Source of the DNA: Lucinisca nassula
Lineage: Eukaryota > Mollusca > Bivalvia > Lucinida > Lucinidae
Length of the DNA: 64,000 nucleotides
Direction: 5' to 3'
Assembly: GCA_963580285.1 (NCBI GenBank)
Contig: OY757011.1
Span: forward strand, 159,947,908-160,011,907
In this document: positions 44,117-56,518 of the stretch, one piece after another
Layout: each line of letters starts with the position of its first letter
How positions within the stretch are numbered: position 1 is the first letter of the stretch
The notes under the pieces: generated by a model
The model's input: only the letters and a program-made list of their open reading frames with translations
The model's database searches: none
Told to the model about the DNA's origin: nothing
Made by a program: the position numbers and the translations under genes

Positions 44117-44190
44117 GGTCTCGATAGCTCAGTGGGATACGCGTCTGACTGGACATCAGGAGGTCGCAGGTTCGATTCCTGTCGGGACTG
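44117..44190 (+). tRNA. tRNA-like gene, Phe-type body with GGA in the anticodon position
   Basis: 74 nt. The acceptor stem GGTCTCG/CGGGACT pairs with G-U exceptions; D-arm TAGCTCAGTGGGATACGC; anticodon stem CTGA/TCAG with loop CTGGACA; T-arm GCAGGTTCGATTCCTGT; TTTT follows at ~44195. The arms resemble tRNA-Phe, but the anticodon position reads GGA instead of GAA. GGA would be Ser, yet the long variable arm of tRNA-Ser is absent. So probably a pseudo-tRNA or a SINE head. Confidence 0.5.
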
Positions 44191-44550
44191 CAACATTTTG
44201 TCGTTGAAGTTGATCATAAAATTTACTCGTGGAGATTGATCATGAAATCTTTTTATAAGGTTACACTGGTTACCCGCTAGTCTAGCTCCTAGACCTTGAT
44301 GTCATATTTATCAATCTTCCTGTATGTTTCATCAAATATGAGACTTTGTGGCTAATCTTTAGTCTTGTCTCAGACATCACTTCCCCCAAGATAAAACAAG
44401 CTGCTATTAGAGAGGCAAAAAGAAATGAAAAAAAAAATATGCATATATATATAAGTATACTAACTTAATTATATGATATCCGACTAGTAGCTAGTCTAGT
44501 TACCCGCTTATGTACACGTCTGTCCAGGAAAAGTGCGATTGTGTAAACTG
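44191..44550. other. No gene seen
   Basis: Non-coding, AT-rich; nothing recognised. Confidence 0.5.
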
Positions 44551-44552
44551 AC

Positions 44553-45835
44553 CTCGATATGATCTAAATAGTGATGACTGTGCCGTTAAACCCCAATCAA
44601 ACAACAAACAAAAACTGCTGTATGCTACAACTTCTTATTGAATACATAATCAAACATAGTAGTAAACGGGCCTCCGTGGCCTAGTAGATAAGAGCGATGA
44701 TTCTTAATCATTAGGCCTCTCACCGCGGTGGTTCGAGCCTGGCAACCGAATGTCAGGTGTTTTTTTCTCCGGGAACTTCGGTTGTCGCCCACAGCTGATA
44801 AACGAGTGAATTATCTTGAAAGGGCTGTAAAACCAATACAAAACAAAGGACCAAAGAAAAGAAACATCAAAGGTAGTTTACAGAAATGCAGATAAATATA
44901 ATAAAACTTTACCGTGAAGTTACTTTCCGAAATATACCTTTAAGCCACAGCAAAATCTACAAAATGACATATAAGACGTATTGTATATTCAGGTCAGTCT
45001 GCGATTCCATGCAGTTTTATCAGTCTTCTTTATTTAAGAAATAGATGAGCTCTAACTGTGATTTTTTGAGTAAGCGCGTAGCGCGCGTGATTTGTCTACT
45101 TAAAACTGACCGACAAACTGTGATTTATTGCTCAACAAATCCCAGACTAGAGCTGATCTATTTCGATTCTAACACGCTGAAAATCGGCAAGTATGTTGTT
45201 GTTTCCTTCAAAATATCACAACTTTTCGCCATTGTTAGAAGAAATCCCGCTAAAATTATAGACTGAAACACATGCATTTATATCCTTGTCTAACGTTTTC
45301 GATTGGAGAAAATGACGTTACACCGTCTTACGTCAAGTAAATCGACTAATGACGTCATATATTGACAGTTTTTAATGACGTCACTCGTCACGCTCTTACG
45401 ATCTGTGATTTGTTGCAGAATAAAACACAGTTATTTTCCATTGCCTATATAGGCGCGCTGTGTTGGAATAACATTTTTGGAAAGCCCGGTATTGAGGTCT
45501 AATGGTTTGCGTTCATACGCAGGCAGATTCGATTTCTATTGAAATCGAAATTGCTAATACAAATAGAACTCATCAATACTGTAAAATGGCCTCAATCCAT
45601 TTATCTCAAATAGAATATGTCACCTAACATCACTGGACAAATGCGTTTCCATTATAAGGGGTTTCTTGTTTGTTTTATTTGTTTTAAGTTTTACACAGAA
45701 TCCACTTTTTCAGCGACCGGTATAGACCGAGATCAGACTGACCGAGATCAGTCTGCGCAGAGTCTGATCTTGATCAACACTGTTATCATCGACTCATTGA
45801 AAGAGACTTTAGGCTTATATGGGTTAGAATAAATA
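44553..45835 (+). repeat. Local duplication, copy 1
   Basis: Matches 46597-47745 over most of its length: CGATATGATCTAAATAGTGA at the start, a SINE-L, CCGTGAAGTTACTTTCCGAA, AAGCCCGGTATTGAGGTCTA, GATTTCTATTGAAATCGAAA and a family K hairpin near 45715. It has ~420 bp (45045-45463) absent from copy 2, holding several TGACGTCA-type motifs. Confidence 0.85.
44668..44845 (+). mobile_element. SINE-L within duplication copy 1
   Basis: GGGCCTCCGTGGCCTAGTAG head, CTTAATCATTAGG anticodon region, GGTTCGAGCCTGG B box, CTGTAAAACCAATACAAAAC tail. Lacks ~30 bp present in the copy at 46711. Confidence 0.85.
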
Positions 45836-46014
45836 TGGCAGTAAAATTGTAAGGGACAAGGATCAACATAATCAATTGTGTCCAAGTGTTTATGTTTTTA
45901 TGGGATCAAAAATGGACAAAATGACACGTTTGTAATTTTCAGTGCACTTATTAACAACGACTTAAAAAAAAAAATCTAGAAAACATAGCATCTATCAACC
46001 AAATGTGGGAGATT

Positions 46015-46135
46015 GTTAGTCAGTATTTGCATTTGGGAGTAACTTTCTTAGAAGATGCGAAGTGGCACGACCACAGAAGTAATATTGTGTCATCTGCTTC
46101 AAAAATTCTCGGCATTATACGTTTTTAAACCGGAA
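46015..46135 (+). pseudogene. LINE reverse transcriptase fragment
   Basis: The plus strand reads HLGVTFLEDAKWHDH and SSASKILGIIRF, a conserved stretch after the RT core in non-LTR polymerases (LGVxF...KW..H...I...A...LG). A short isolated relic between the two duplication copies. Confidence 0.6.
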
Positions 46136-46710
46136 AGTTATCAATCAATCTATCATTTCTAAAACCAGGGCCCGAGATTACAATCGTTACTTGAGTTAAG
46201 ATCGACTTAATCAGATAGGGAGGAATTCGTCTCTTAGTAAAGTATTTTCTTAAAAAGTACATTCGAAAGCTACCAATTTCATTTACTTAGCTAAGACTTT
46301 AACTTCGGAAGAATTCGTAATTTTGACGGAAATTTTCACGAGTTTCAATTACACATTGATGTAGGCGGCCCATAACTTTCCCGCGATTTGTCAAAATCGA
46401 TTCTGTTTTATTGAATGGAGACAATTTCACTATATAAACCATGAAAGAAATGTTTTATATATACTATAAAACCTGTCTCATTGAAGGATCTCACACTCGA
46501 TTTGTGCGGGCAAACATTGGTCACAATGTAGCACCACGACACATTCAAAAACGCTGTTTCTATCGGTCCCTTTAGAAGCAAGAAATCATACAATATTCGA
46601 TATGATCTAAATAGTGATGACTGTGCCGTTAAACCCCAATCAAACAACAAACAAAAACTGATGTATGCTACAACTACTTATTGAATACATAATCAAACAT
46701 AGTAGTAAAC

Positions 46711-46915
46711 GGGCCTCCGTGGCCTAGTGGATAAGAGCGATGATTCTTAATCATTAGGTCTCTCACCGCTGTGGTTCGAGCCTGGTTCGGGAAACATGTG
46801 AGGCGCAAAGTTCTGCAACCGAATGTCAGGTGGTTTTTCTCCGGGTACTCCGGTTTTCGACCACAGCTGATTAACGAGTGAATAATCTTGAAAGGGCTGT
46901 AAAACCAATACAAAA
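46711..46915 (+). mobile_element. SINE-L, most complete copy
   Basis: Head GGGCCTCCGTGGCCTAGTGG, TTCTTAATCATTAGGTC, GTGGTTCGAGCCTGG, GGAAACATGTGAGGCGCAAA, GGTGGTTTTTCTCCGGGTAC, ending GGCTGTAAAACCAATAC. Confidence 0.88.
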
Positions 46916-47113
46916 CAAAGAAACAAAGAAAAGAAACATCGAAGGTAGTATACAGAAATGCACATAAATATAATAAAACTTTACCGTGAAGTTACTTTCC
47001 GAAATATACCTTTAAGCCAGAGCAAAATCTACAAAAGGACATATAAGAAGTATTGTCTATTCAGGTCTGTCTGCGATTCCATGCAGTTTTATCAGTCTTC
47101 TTTATTAACATTT

Positions 47114-47394
47114 CATTACGCAAACACGCCTATACAAATACATTGCCACCTTTATCGCCGAAAAAATGAAAATTTTATGATGACAAATTGTGATATTTTT
47201 CTTATTTCTGCTCCAGATATAGATTGTGGGCAGTCGTTAGAACCGCCTCATCGAGGCGGTTCTAACGAGTACCCACAATCTATATTTTAGAACAGAAATA
47301 AGAAAAAAAGGTATACCCCCGGAAACCCCAGTTTTACTATATAAAAGTGGGGTTCAAGGGGGGGTCAAAATTATATAGGCGTGTTTTCGTGATG
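47114..47394 (-). mobile_element. Family H MITE, subtype A, well preserved
   Basis: CATTACGCAAACACGCC to GGCGTGTTTTCGTGATG with a perfect central hairpin around CGCCTCATCGAGGCGG. Flanks ACATTT and TTTGGAAGCCC correspond to an uninterrupted ACATTTTTGGAAAGCCC in duplication copy 1 (45463-45480). Confidence 0.9.
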
Positions 47395-47749
47395 TTTGGA
47401 AGCCCGGTATTGAGGTCTAATGGTTTTGCGTTAATGCGCAGGCAGATTCGATTTCTATTGAAATCGAAATTGCTAATACAATTGTACTGTAAACTGGCCT
47501 CAAACCATTTATCCGTTTATCTCAAATAGAATATTTCACCTAACATCACTGGACAAATGCATTTCCATTATAAGGGGTTTCTTGTTTGTTTTATTTGTTT
47601 TAAGTTTTACACAGAATCCCCGTTTTGAGCGAACGGTATAGACCGAGATCAGACTGACCGAGATCAGTCTGCGAAGCGTCTGATCTTGATCAACACTGTT
47701 ATCGTCGACTCCTTGAAAGAGACGTTAGGCTTATATGGGCATCCGCAAC

Positions 47750-48860
47750 TATTATTGATATCTATACCTTTGGCGCAAAGGATTAAGCCTTTTACTGTGC
47801 GCTGACCTTCTCGGCTTACCTGTACAGAATCTCTTGTTGGAAATAGCAGGCGCTTTAATGGAAAACACTTTTTAAACAAATATAACTTTTTTATTTTTAA
47901 ATTTGACAAACATGTCCCGCTTTAATCTAATTGTCCGTTTAAATTTCTTTAAAACGATATCAAATAAGTGGAACATTTATGTAATTAGCTTCCGGCGTTT
48001 TTACTTTCAAACTAATAACCCTTAATCCTTACTTGAATCATACAAAACTGTGGAAAAACAACGACAGTACCCTACTTTAACGGCTAAAATCTGCACTTTC
48101 TGTTAACATTGTAAAAACGCGCCCGTATCAGACGCACTGTGTATACTATATTGTGCATTTTGATATTATAATAATATTTCAAGATAATATTTAATAACGG
48201 CAATTTGCGATTAAATTTGGAGCTTATTCAGAAAAAGCTTTATCGTCTACACACGCGTGTAATCCCAAAGCGGGTCATTTTCAATCGGCTGTAAAATCAA
48301 CACATCTTCGCCTGGGCATCTCCTTGGAATGTAGATCAACCTAAGAATTCGGCGTCTGATCTGCATCTTATTTATTTATTTATTCACGTATTTTTTTCAT
48401 TTCCATGACCTGATTAGATTTTTGCACATTCTTTATACTTACTCTGCAAATTTAAATAAACATTGCTTGTAATAAGATTTATGATTACATTTGTCTGTTT
48501 TGTATATTTGTATGATTACAGCTAAAAGAAAGAAAAGGAAGAAAGAAAGAAACCCATGTGAATTCGTCACTAAATTTCTAAAAAGTTAAAAATTAACTTT
48601 GTTATAATTTATATCTCATTCCCATTACTCAGATACGGGCTAATCTGACATTTCGTTGTTCGCACATTGTTTTGCTGGAATACCAGAAGAATGTTTGTTT
48701 TTTCATTACTTTTTTTTTCTTATTGTAACACTGTTTGATTATTTAAATGCTATTGTGGATGCAGTCTGGTAAATAAAAAAAAGAAAAAAAAAAACAAAAA
48801 ACGTAAAGATGCCATCAATGCCTATGTTAAATGTTTTGTATTCATTATTATCATCTTGGT
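47750..48860. other. No gene seen
   Basis: AT-rich non-coding stretch with short TTTA, GAAA and A-rich runs (48365-48385, 48536-48550, 48772-48800). A decayed GGCGTCTGATCTGCATC near 48350 may be a family K half. Confidence 0.5.
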
Positions 48861-48861
48861 T

Positions 48862-49090
48862 GTAATGAACACCTCATTAAACTGCTTTATATGGAGAAAA
48901 CTTGGATATACTGTTGTATTCATTTTTTTTTTCATTTCTTCTCCAAAACATAGGTTGTGGGTACTCGTTGGAGCCACCTCAATGAGCCGGTTCTAACTAT
49001 GTTTTAAGTATTGATGAGTTTACTTTGACGAATTGACTTTTTTTTAGATATCAAAAATGCACTGTGCCGCACGGATGTATTATCGTAATG
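48862..49090. mobile_element. Degraded family H MITE, subtype B
   Basis: AACACCTCATTAAACTGC, ACATAGGTTGTGGGTACTCG, CCACCTCAATGAGCCGG and GCCGCACGGATGTATTATCG survive. Confidence 0.65.
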
Positions 49091-49091
49091 T

Positions 49092-49092
49092 G

Positions 49093-49162
<70 letters not shown>

Positions 49163-49164
49163 TT
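49092..49164. repeat. (ATT)n microsatellite
   Basis: About 24 ATT units with one ATTTTT interruption. Confidence 0.95.
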
Positions 49165-49258
49165 GAATTCATTTGCGTATAAACTAATGATTATAAGCAA
49201 ATTCTTATGCATTTATTTATTCAATTATTTATTTATTTATTTCAACTGTTAAATTATT

Positions 49259-49553
49259 TCGGCCCCCGCCCTTAGGGGCTTGAAGAAATATATGGGCTGC
49301 ATGATGCTTCCATGCAGAGCTGACTCCGGCCCACACACTAGTACTGGTAAACCGCTTAGAGGATCTAAGCGTGACCAGGAACCGCGGTGCGAGGCGGACC
49401 GTCCATGCTTATAAACCCTATTGGTTTCATTGGGCGACAGGGCTTGAGATGTCACTTCATCTCAATGTCGGGTAAAAGTCCCACAAAATTGGAAGCAACG
49501 TCTCCAAAATGACATTTACAGTGTTGACGGGGACGTTAAACCTCAAATCAACC
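49259..49553 (+). mobile_element. SINE-R copy 4
   Basis: Complete, CGGCCCCCGCCCTTAGGGGC to CGTTAAACCTCAAATCAACC. Confidence 0.88.
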
Positions 49554-49734
49554 AACTGTTAAATTATTTAAGATAAGGTGTGTACCCTTTTTCTGGTGTT
49601 CTTTCCATGATGCTGTGAACAAGAAATATCTTTAAAAAAGATATGCGGCGTAGATTTAATTGGAAGGTTGTTTAGAAACCAGTGCTTCAGCTGAAGTGCA
49701 CGACCCGCCGGATGCTTTTAGCTTGATGAGTGTT

Positions 49735-50760
49735 ACCATATATGGGTATGGCGGCCATTTTGGTCATATGACCTGGACCTAAAACGGTTCCCCCAATAAA
49801 TGCACCTTATCGTAAGGAGCAAAAATATATCTAATACTTTAGTACTGTATTCTGAATCGTTTGCAGGATAAAATGAATTCTCACTTTTCCAATACAAAAG
49901 CATAATTGTCAAAGTTTGACCTAGGCACAAAGAAGGTCAAGGTCAACCCAGGGTCACCATTTTAGCAATTTATGATGGGCCTACGTCCCAGATGTTATTT
50001 ATCAAGTTTCGTGGAAATCTGCCAAGTGGTTCTGGAGAAGACTATTTTGAAGGGTTTTTACCATATATGGCTTGGCGGCCATTTTGGTCATGTGACCTGG
50101 ACCCCATGAGCAAATTTTGGTTTCCTCCATCCCATAGAGGCTCCATATGAAATTTGACCTTAATCGGCCCAACGGTTTCCGAGGAGAAGCAGTTCGAAAA
50201 TTTTCACACTTTTCGCCTCGGCGAGGCTATACTAAATGGAATGTAACATTTCGCAAGTTCATTGGTTAGACCTCATTGATACAATCAGTATGCCAAAAAT
50301 TGTTTAAATATTCCAAGCGGTTAAGTCACTATCACCAATTTTCACAAACGGGTTACGGACGGACGGACAGACAGACAGACCATATATGGCTTGGCGGCCA
50401 TTTGGGTCATGTGACCTGGACCCCATGAGCAAATTTTGGTTTCCCCCATCCCATAGAGGCTCCATATGAAATTTGACTTCAATCGGCCCAACGGTTTCCG
50501 AGGAGAAGCAGTTCGAAAATTTTCATTTTTTCGCCTCGGCGAGCCTATACTAAATGGAATATAATATTTCGTAAGTTCATTGGTTAGATCTCATTGATAT
50601 CTATCAGTATGCCAAAAATTGTTTAAATATTCCAAGCGGTTAGGTCACTATCAACAATTTTCACAAACGGGTTACGGACGGACAGACAGACTGACAGAAT
50701 GACACGGTGATTTTAGGGCACTCTTAGAAAATCAACCGACTTCAGTCGGTTGCTTTTTCT
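49735..50760 (+). repeat. Tandem ~318-bp units
   Basis: CCATATATGGCTTGGCGGCC begins units at 50062 and 50380 (nearly identical for 318 bp, each ending in ACGGACGG...CAGACAG). A more diverged unit starts at ~49736. Each contains TCGCCTCGGCGAG and GTAAGTTCATTGGTTAGA-like sequence related to the 21.6-22.9 kb array. The block ends with the fold-back CAACCGACTTCAGTCGGTTG at ~50733-50752. Confidence 0.82.
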
Positions 50761-51324
50761 GCGGGTCGTGCAATATGAGCTACAATAGTGACAGCAACAA
50801 TTGTCTAGCTATGAACTGGTTTACTGTATTCAAACAATTCAGATGTCACGCGAGGAAAAATAGCTTTGCAGAGGGCGGTGTCCCGCCTGTTTGAGCTAAG
50901 GTCAATGTAAAAGGTCAAGGTTAAAAACATGACCTCATTTCAAGAGCATATGATCTCAAGTATATGCACAACAAATAAGAAAATGTTATCATTTACTGTT
51001 TTTGAACACAAATTCTAGGGTTAACATTTCGGGTTGTCGCTATGGTGAACGTAAACGCATAGGCGGACGAACAAACGGACGAGCAGACAAACGGACGGAA
51101 ACTTGATCTTATGTGCACCTAATTAAAACTCAAATTACACTTATTCCTTTTCAGAATTTATATAACATTAATGATATTCGAAAATGTCCATTTTCTGTTA
51201 AAATGGAGGACATAAAGTATGCTGAAGACAAATGATACACTGCAACTTCATTTAGCATATATTGTAAATTAAACATCTGTCAATTTGTAATGCGATTATT
51301 ACATGTTTTTGTCATGCTATATCT
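50761..51324. other. No gene seen
   Basis: Contains GTCAATGTAAAAGGTCAAGG and a GGACGAACAAACGGACG run (51065-51100); otherwise AT-rich non-coding. Confidence 0.5.
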
Positions 51325-51468
51325 CTTTATTGGTTTCATTGGGCAACAGGGCTTGGGTGCCATTTCATCTCAATGTCGGGTAAAAGTCCCACAAACTTGG
51401 AAGCAACGTCTCCAAAATGACCTACACAGTGTTGATGGGGACGTTAAACCTCAAATCAAACAAACAAT
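51325..51468 (+). mobile_element. SINE-R copy 5, 5'-truncated
   Basis: Begins at TTATTGGTTTCATTGGGC and runs to TTAAACCTCAAATCAAACAA. Directly downstream, TTCCTTTCGCGAAAGGAA and TTTCGCGAAATGG form short palindromes (51489-51530). Confidence 0.85.
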
Positions 51469-52385
51469 TCCTTTCGCAGAAAATTCTTCCTTTCGCGAAA
51501 GGAACCTTCCTTTCGCGAAATGGTTCCTTTCGCTATATAGACCAACCACGTGAAATTATGTCAAAATAGCTATTCACCGCAGCAGTTACAGAATTCACTA
51601 GAAACACAATTATACATATGACGTATGGTCATCAAAGGACAAGACGGTGAGCAAGCCGAAACTGTATATATTTTTCATTCATGTCTCACATAAAAAACGA
51701 AACATTTCCTAGGTTAAAACTTCAGTAAACTGTCGTACTTTTGAGTAGATTTATTTATGCAAATCATTGACCAATGAAATGGTCATCTCCTTGGACATGT
51801 GGTTTTATTGACCAATGGAATAACGAAAAATGTAGGACAAAAGCAAAACTATAACGGCTACGCCGTAAAAAGAATATGCATGTAAACCAAACTTTAAATA
51901 AAACAGTCGGGTTATATTTTTTCAGCTCATTCGGGGGGGGGGGGGGGGGGGGGGGGGAACATCACGGGTTGAAGACAATTATCGCGTTTTATGACACACG
52001 TAATGTGTATTGTATACCGGCTACTGATCGTCAGGAAGCCTGGCGATTAATGGGCACGCTCGTATGGTGGCATGTAGCTGCCATCGAGATGCGAGATCCC
52101 ACTTACTAAGTCGATGTATTTTATGTTGACATACTAGTGTAAGGCGACATATTTGGTTTGTTTATCGTTATGATAAAAAATATCTCGATTTTCATTAACT
52201 AGCCCACAATGTATACTGTATTACTGCTTTCCGGAGAAATTAAAATTTATCGAATGGCTTTATTCATATGCATTAAGATCTAAGCAGAATAGGTACTATT
52301 TAGATAATGAGTATCTATCTATCTATTATTATTATTATTATTATTATTATCATCATCATATCTTGGATCCAATATACATGTTCGT
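51469..52385. other. No gene seen; 25-bp G-run
   Basis: Short TTTCGCGAAA palindromes, a pure G-run at 51933-51957, and an ATT/ATC microsatellite (52326-52360). The glycine-rich open frame over the G-run is not a gene. Confidence 0.55.
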
Positions 52386-52684
52386 TTTGTTTGTTTGATT
52401 TGAGGTTTAACGATCCCGTCAACATTGTATAGGTCATTTTGGAGACATTGCTTCCAATTTTGTGGGACTTTTACCCGACAATGAGATGAAATGACATCTC
52501 AAACCCTGTTGCCCAATGAAACCAATAGGGTTTTTAAGCATGGACGGTCCGACTCACACCGCTTTGACTGGGCAGGCTTAGACCCTCTAAGCGGTTTACC
52601 AGTACTGGTGTGCGGTCGGTTTCAGCTCTGCGCGGAAGCATCATGCAGCCCATCTATTTATTCAAGCCCCGATGGGTGGGGGCC
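52386..52684 (-). mobile_element. SINE-R copy 6
   Basis: Complement orientation, complete from TTTGATTTGAGGTTTAACG to CCCCGATGGGTGGGGGC. Confidence 0.88.
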
Positions 52685-52699
52685 GTGATATATACATGT

Positions 52700-52885
52700 A
52701 TACTGGGTCCAAGTTACGAGAATACAGCTGTTTGACATAGTACCTTCTTAAAGGTTGTGGGTTATTGCTAGAACCGTTGCTTTAAAATTTATTTTAATTG
52801 CCTCAACAGACAAATACATATTATCCAAGATTTGCTAGAGCCGTTCTTTAGAGTATCCACAACCTATGTCTTGTACAGAAGAACA
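52700..52885. mobile_element. Degraded family H remnant
   Basis: GGTTGTGGGTTATTGCTAGA and AGAGTATCCACAACCTATGT keep parts of both hairpin arms, now ~60 bp apart. Confidence 0.55.
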
Positions 52886-52926
52886 GGTTTGGGATGATTG
52901 CTGGACACGCTTCATTGACAACATAG

Positions 52927-53083
52927 GTCTTTATTTTGTCCCCATCAACACTGTATAGGTCATTTTGGAGCCGTTGCTTCCAATTTTGTAGGACTTTTAC
53001 CCGATATTGAGATGAAATGACATCTCAAGCCCTGCCACCTAATTACACTAATAAGGTTTATATGCATGAACGATCCAACTCGC
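52927..53083 (-). mobile_element. SINE-R copy 7, partial
   Basis: From GTCCCCATCAACACTGTATA to ATGAACGATCCAACTCGC; its head end is replaced by the GATA microsatellite. Confidence 0.8.
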
Positions 53084-53316
<233 letters not shown>

Positions 53317-53406
53317 GTCTTAATTGTTCATTTTATCTGAATTATTTTTATTTGCCGTCCCTAGGTTTATGATATTACTTTTTAAATACAACTACAGGTC
53401 AAGTTC

Positions 53407-53690
53407 GGCCCCCGCCCGTAGGGGCTTGAAGAAATATATGGGCTGCATGATGCTTCCACACAGAGCTGAATCCGGCCCGCACACTAGTTCTGGTAAACCG
53501 CTTAGAGGATCTAAGCCTGTCCAGGAACCGCGCTAATAAACCCTATTGCTTTCATTGGGCGACAGGGCTTGAGATGTCATTTCATCTCAATGTCGGGTAA
53601 AAGTCCCACAAAATTGGAAGCAACGTCTCCAAAACGACCTTTACAGTGTTGATGGGGACGTTAAACCTCAAATCAAATAAAAAAGGTCAA
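53407..53690 (+). mobile_element. SINE-R copy 8, internal deletion
   Basis: CGGCCCCCGCCCGTAGGGGC to TTAAACCTCAAATCAAATAA. About 25 bp are missing where others read GTCGGACCGTCCATGC. Confidence 0.85.
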
Positions 53691-54575
53691 GTTGCCACTT
53701 ACTTGTCTAGTGACTACTGTGTTAACGGCGCGTGTCACGATACTTGTGATAATTCGATTATCGACAGGTAGTCGGAAGTGTGCTTACTCATTGTATTGAT
53801 CGATTAACAAGCTATCATGAACGATTATATTATCGAGCGTCATCTACCTGATGAAGTTATCTTCAAAGATGTATCGTCAGAAAAAAAAGAAAGATTTACT
53901 CGTTCTGCACGAAAAAAATAAGGAGGAGAAACATATAAACTAGCTAACAGACATTTGCGGCACAGGCCACAATTACCTCTTCACGGGAAAAGGGAATAAT
54001 ATAGTATTCTTATTGCTTGTTGCTTATTTAAAATATAGACTGTTAGTCTCATTAGAATCGCCTCGATGAGGCGTTCTTACGAGTGCTCAAACTGTGTTAT
54101 CAGCATAAATGAGAATATAACAATATTTCATTTGTATATTTCAAATAAATAAATAAAGAAAGAAAGATGAATATTATCTGTGAACAACTAAAAACTAGAA
54201 TTGTATAATGCAAGTTGTTTATCAATGATGGCATGAAAAGGCTTACTGAATCACTAAATAGACAGATAGATAATCGGCCATTATTGTGTCAAGACAGATT
54301 TATCCGCATTAAAGACACATTTTTTATTGCATAACACCCTAATGGCCAGTTATTGAAGAAATCAGTTGTAAGATAAGATACATCTGGGGTATTCTGACTG
54401 TCATACAGGTAGGGGACCAAGAGAGGGTAATCAATTACCTAGAGCAATTCACATCTATTTATTTACTTGTTTGATAACTATGTCCTGGTTTTGATATTAA
54501 TGGAATGTATTCTGTTTTGTTAATATATTTTATTTTTAGTCACCATTATTGATAAACATTACTTAAAACATGCTT
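53691..54575. other. No gene seen; degraded family H scrap
   Basis: A decayed family H centre at ~54030-54120 (TCGCCTCGATGAGGCG with altered arms). The rest is unremarkable. Confidence 0.5.
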
Positions 54576-54737
54576 ATAGGAGCTTTTTTCGTGACGTACT
54601 TCCGGTTCTAAAATAGAACGGGAAAAGCCCTGGCCGTCAACGGGCACTCATTCTGTCGTATAGGAGCTTTTTTCGTGACGTACTTCCGGTTCTAAAAATA
54701 GAACGGGAAAAGCCCTGGCCGTCATCTGTCGTATTGC
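54576..54737. repeat. 84-bp direct tandem duplication
   Basis: ATAGGAGCTTTTTTCGTGAC starts at 54576 and 54660; both copies contain GTACTTCCGGTTCTA and GGGAAAAGCCCTGGCCGTCA. The near-identity suggests a recent event. Confidence 0.92.
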
Positions 54738-54906
54738 TTCAAAGGCAATGGGACAGAAAAAGTGTTAATTACTGCGTAAAACAGTGGAATTCTTTTAAAC
54801 TTTTGGGGAATTCTAATGTAAGATAATGGGAGAAACACCGATATGCTGCCAGATGTGAAATTTCGAATTACAAAAATGATATATTGTACATACGACCCAA
54901 CAGGGT

Positions 54907-54958
<52 letters not shown>

Positions 54959-55354
54959 ACAATTAGCGAGCGTAGGGTAAATTACAGTTTGTCGTTAAAT
55001 TACGCTACGTCAACCGACATGTATCGTGTCAACAACGTCGTGTCTACATCAAACCAACTTCAAAACGATGCATTGAATTTGACATTGCAACGTCGATGAA
55101 ACGTCACAACGTATCGTTGGCGATAATTACGGCATTGCTTAATAAAATGTCATTTGCCATGTGCTCGGACCCATCAAGACTCGTTGGGATTGGAACATTA
55201 AATTCAAAACAAGCGTAGAACACCCTTTCAGAGCATAAGAATGTTAAACACTCCTACGCAAGTGCGAGATTTTACAGTAAAATCTGCTAGATTTGTAGAT
55301 TGGTTCAACCTGCCCAGCCCTTAGGTCTACATTAACCCATTTGGTACCGGAAAC
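54738..55354. other. No gene seen; (CT)n tract
   Basis: GGCAATGGGACAGA...GATGTGAAATTTCG (54745-54868) is repeated at 56575-56640 plus 56820-56880. A C-run and (CT)n lie at 54908-54953. Confidence 0.65.
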
Positions 55355-55425
55355 TGACAAACAGTGCAGGCCCAGATCAGACGCCACAGAACGCGGCGTC
55401 TGATCAGGGCCTACACTGTTGGCAA
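55355..55425. repeat. Family K hairpin
   Basis: CAGGCCCAGATCAGACGCC pairs with GGCGTCTGATCAGGGCCT, flanked by AACAGTG/CACTGTT. Confidence 0.8.
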
Positions 55426-55818
55426 AAAGTTCGGCCATTTTCCAAATAAATTTTGAAGAAAACACAACCTGACACCCCTAAATTTTGAAAATGACTCCTG
55501 CTATATATAAGGAGGAAGATTCCATTTGGTACAAAAAGGGTTATGGGCTTCTCGGATACAGGCATCAGTCAAACCATCTCAACGGTCACGTGCCATTGAA
55601 GTGAGTTGGAGTGGTTGTCGACGGCATGACGTCGGGCCAACGTTGATTCGACATCCGTCTGTAAGTCCACTCATTGGTTTTTTTTTTTCGACTGTACGTT
55701 ATTTGTCTGTCTAACAGTCCGTCTGTTCGTCTGCTAGTCAGTTATTCAGTCAGTCGGTCTGTGTGTCGTCTGTCTGTCTACTGTCAGTTTGTCATCAGTC
55801 AAACTCCTCTATCTCTTT

Positions 55819-55833
55819 GTCTCTCTCTCTCTC

Positions 55834-55910
<77 letters not shown>
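55819..55910. repeat. (CT)n microsatellite
   Basis: About 46 CT units with one CG interruption. Confidence 0.97.
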
Positions 55911-55913
<3 letters not shown>

Positions 55914-56059
55914 GCCAACGGCCATGTGACAATGAAATGAGTTGGAGTGGGTGTCAACGGCATGACGTCGAACCAACGTTGACTCAACGCCCCTCCGTCA
56001 TTCGTTTATTTCGACTGTCAGTATGTACATTTAAATTGCACATGTAGACGGATCGTTGG

Positions 56060-56243
<184 letters not shown>

Positions 56244-56518
56244 GAATAAAACGAAAGTTACGTAAAAACTTTTTTTTGTGAATAACGGTATCTCAAGCCA
56301 TTGACATGGGTCATTCACGAAAAGATTTTCGTCAATAAAAAACGGATTTAGGATAAATGAATTTCGGTAATGAAAGTTAAATATCCTTCTTTCCTTCTCG
56401 AGGCATTATTTCAATGAAAACGAGTATATTTTCTCTCAAAATGTCTGAATATTGTTAGCATTTTAAGTTCCGCCAATACATTTGAATAGTGATGGCCGTT
56501 TCAGTTGACGGCCAGTAC

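Larger units (their letters stand above)
46597..47745 (+). repeat. Local duplication, copy 2
   Basis: Offset ~2.05 kb from copy 1. Contains a SINE-L (46711-46915) and a family H insertion (47114-47394) absent from copy 1. Ends after AGAGACGTTAGGCTTATATGG. Confidence 0.85.

Noticed and set aside
46674..46965. Minus-strand open frames over SINE-L
   Set aside because: They translate the SINE; the same reading appears at 235-471 in the other SINE-L copy.
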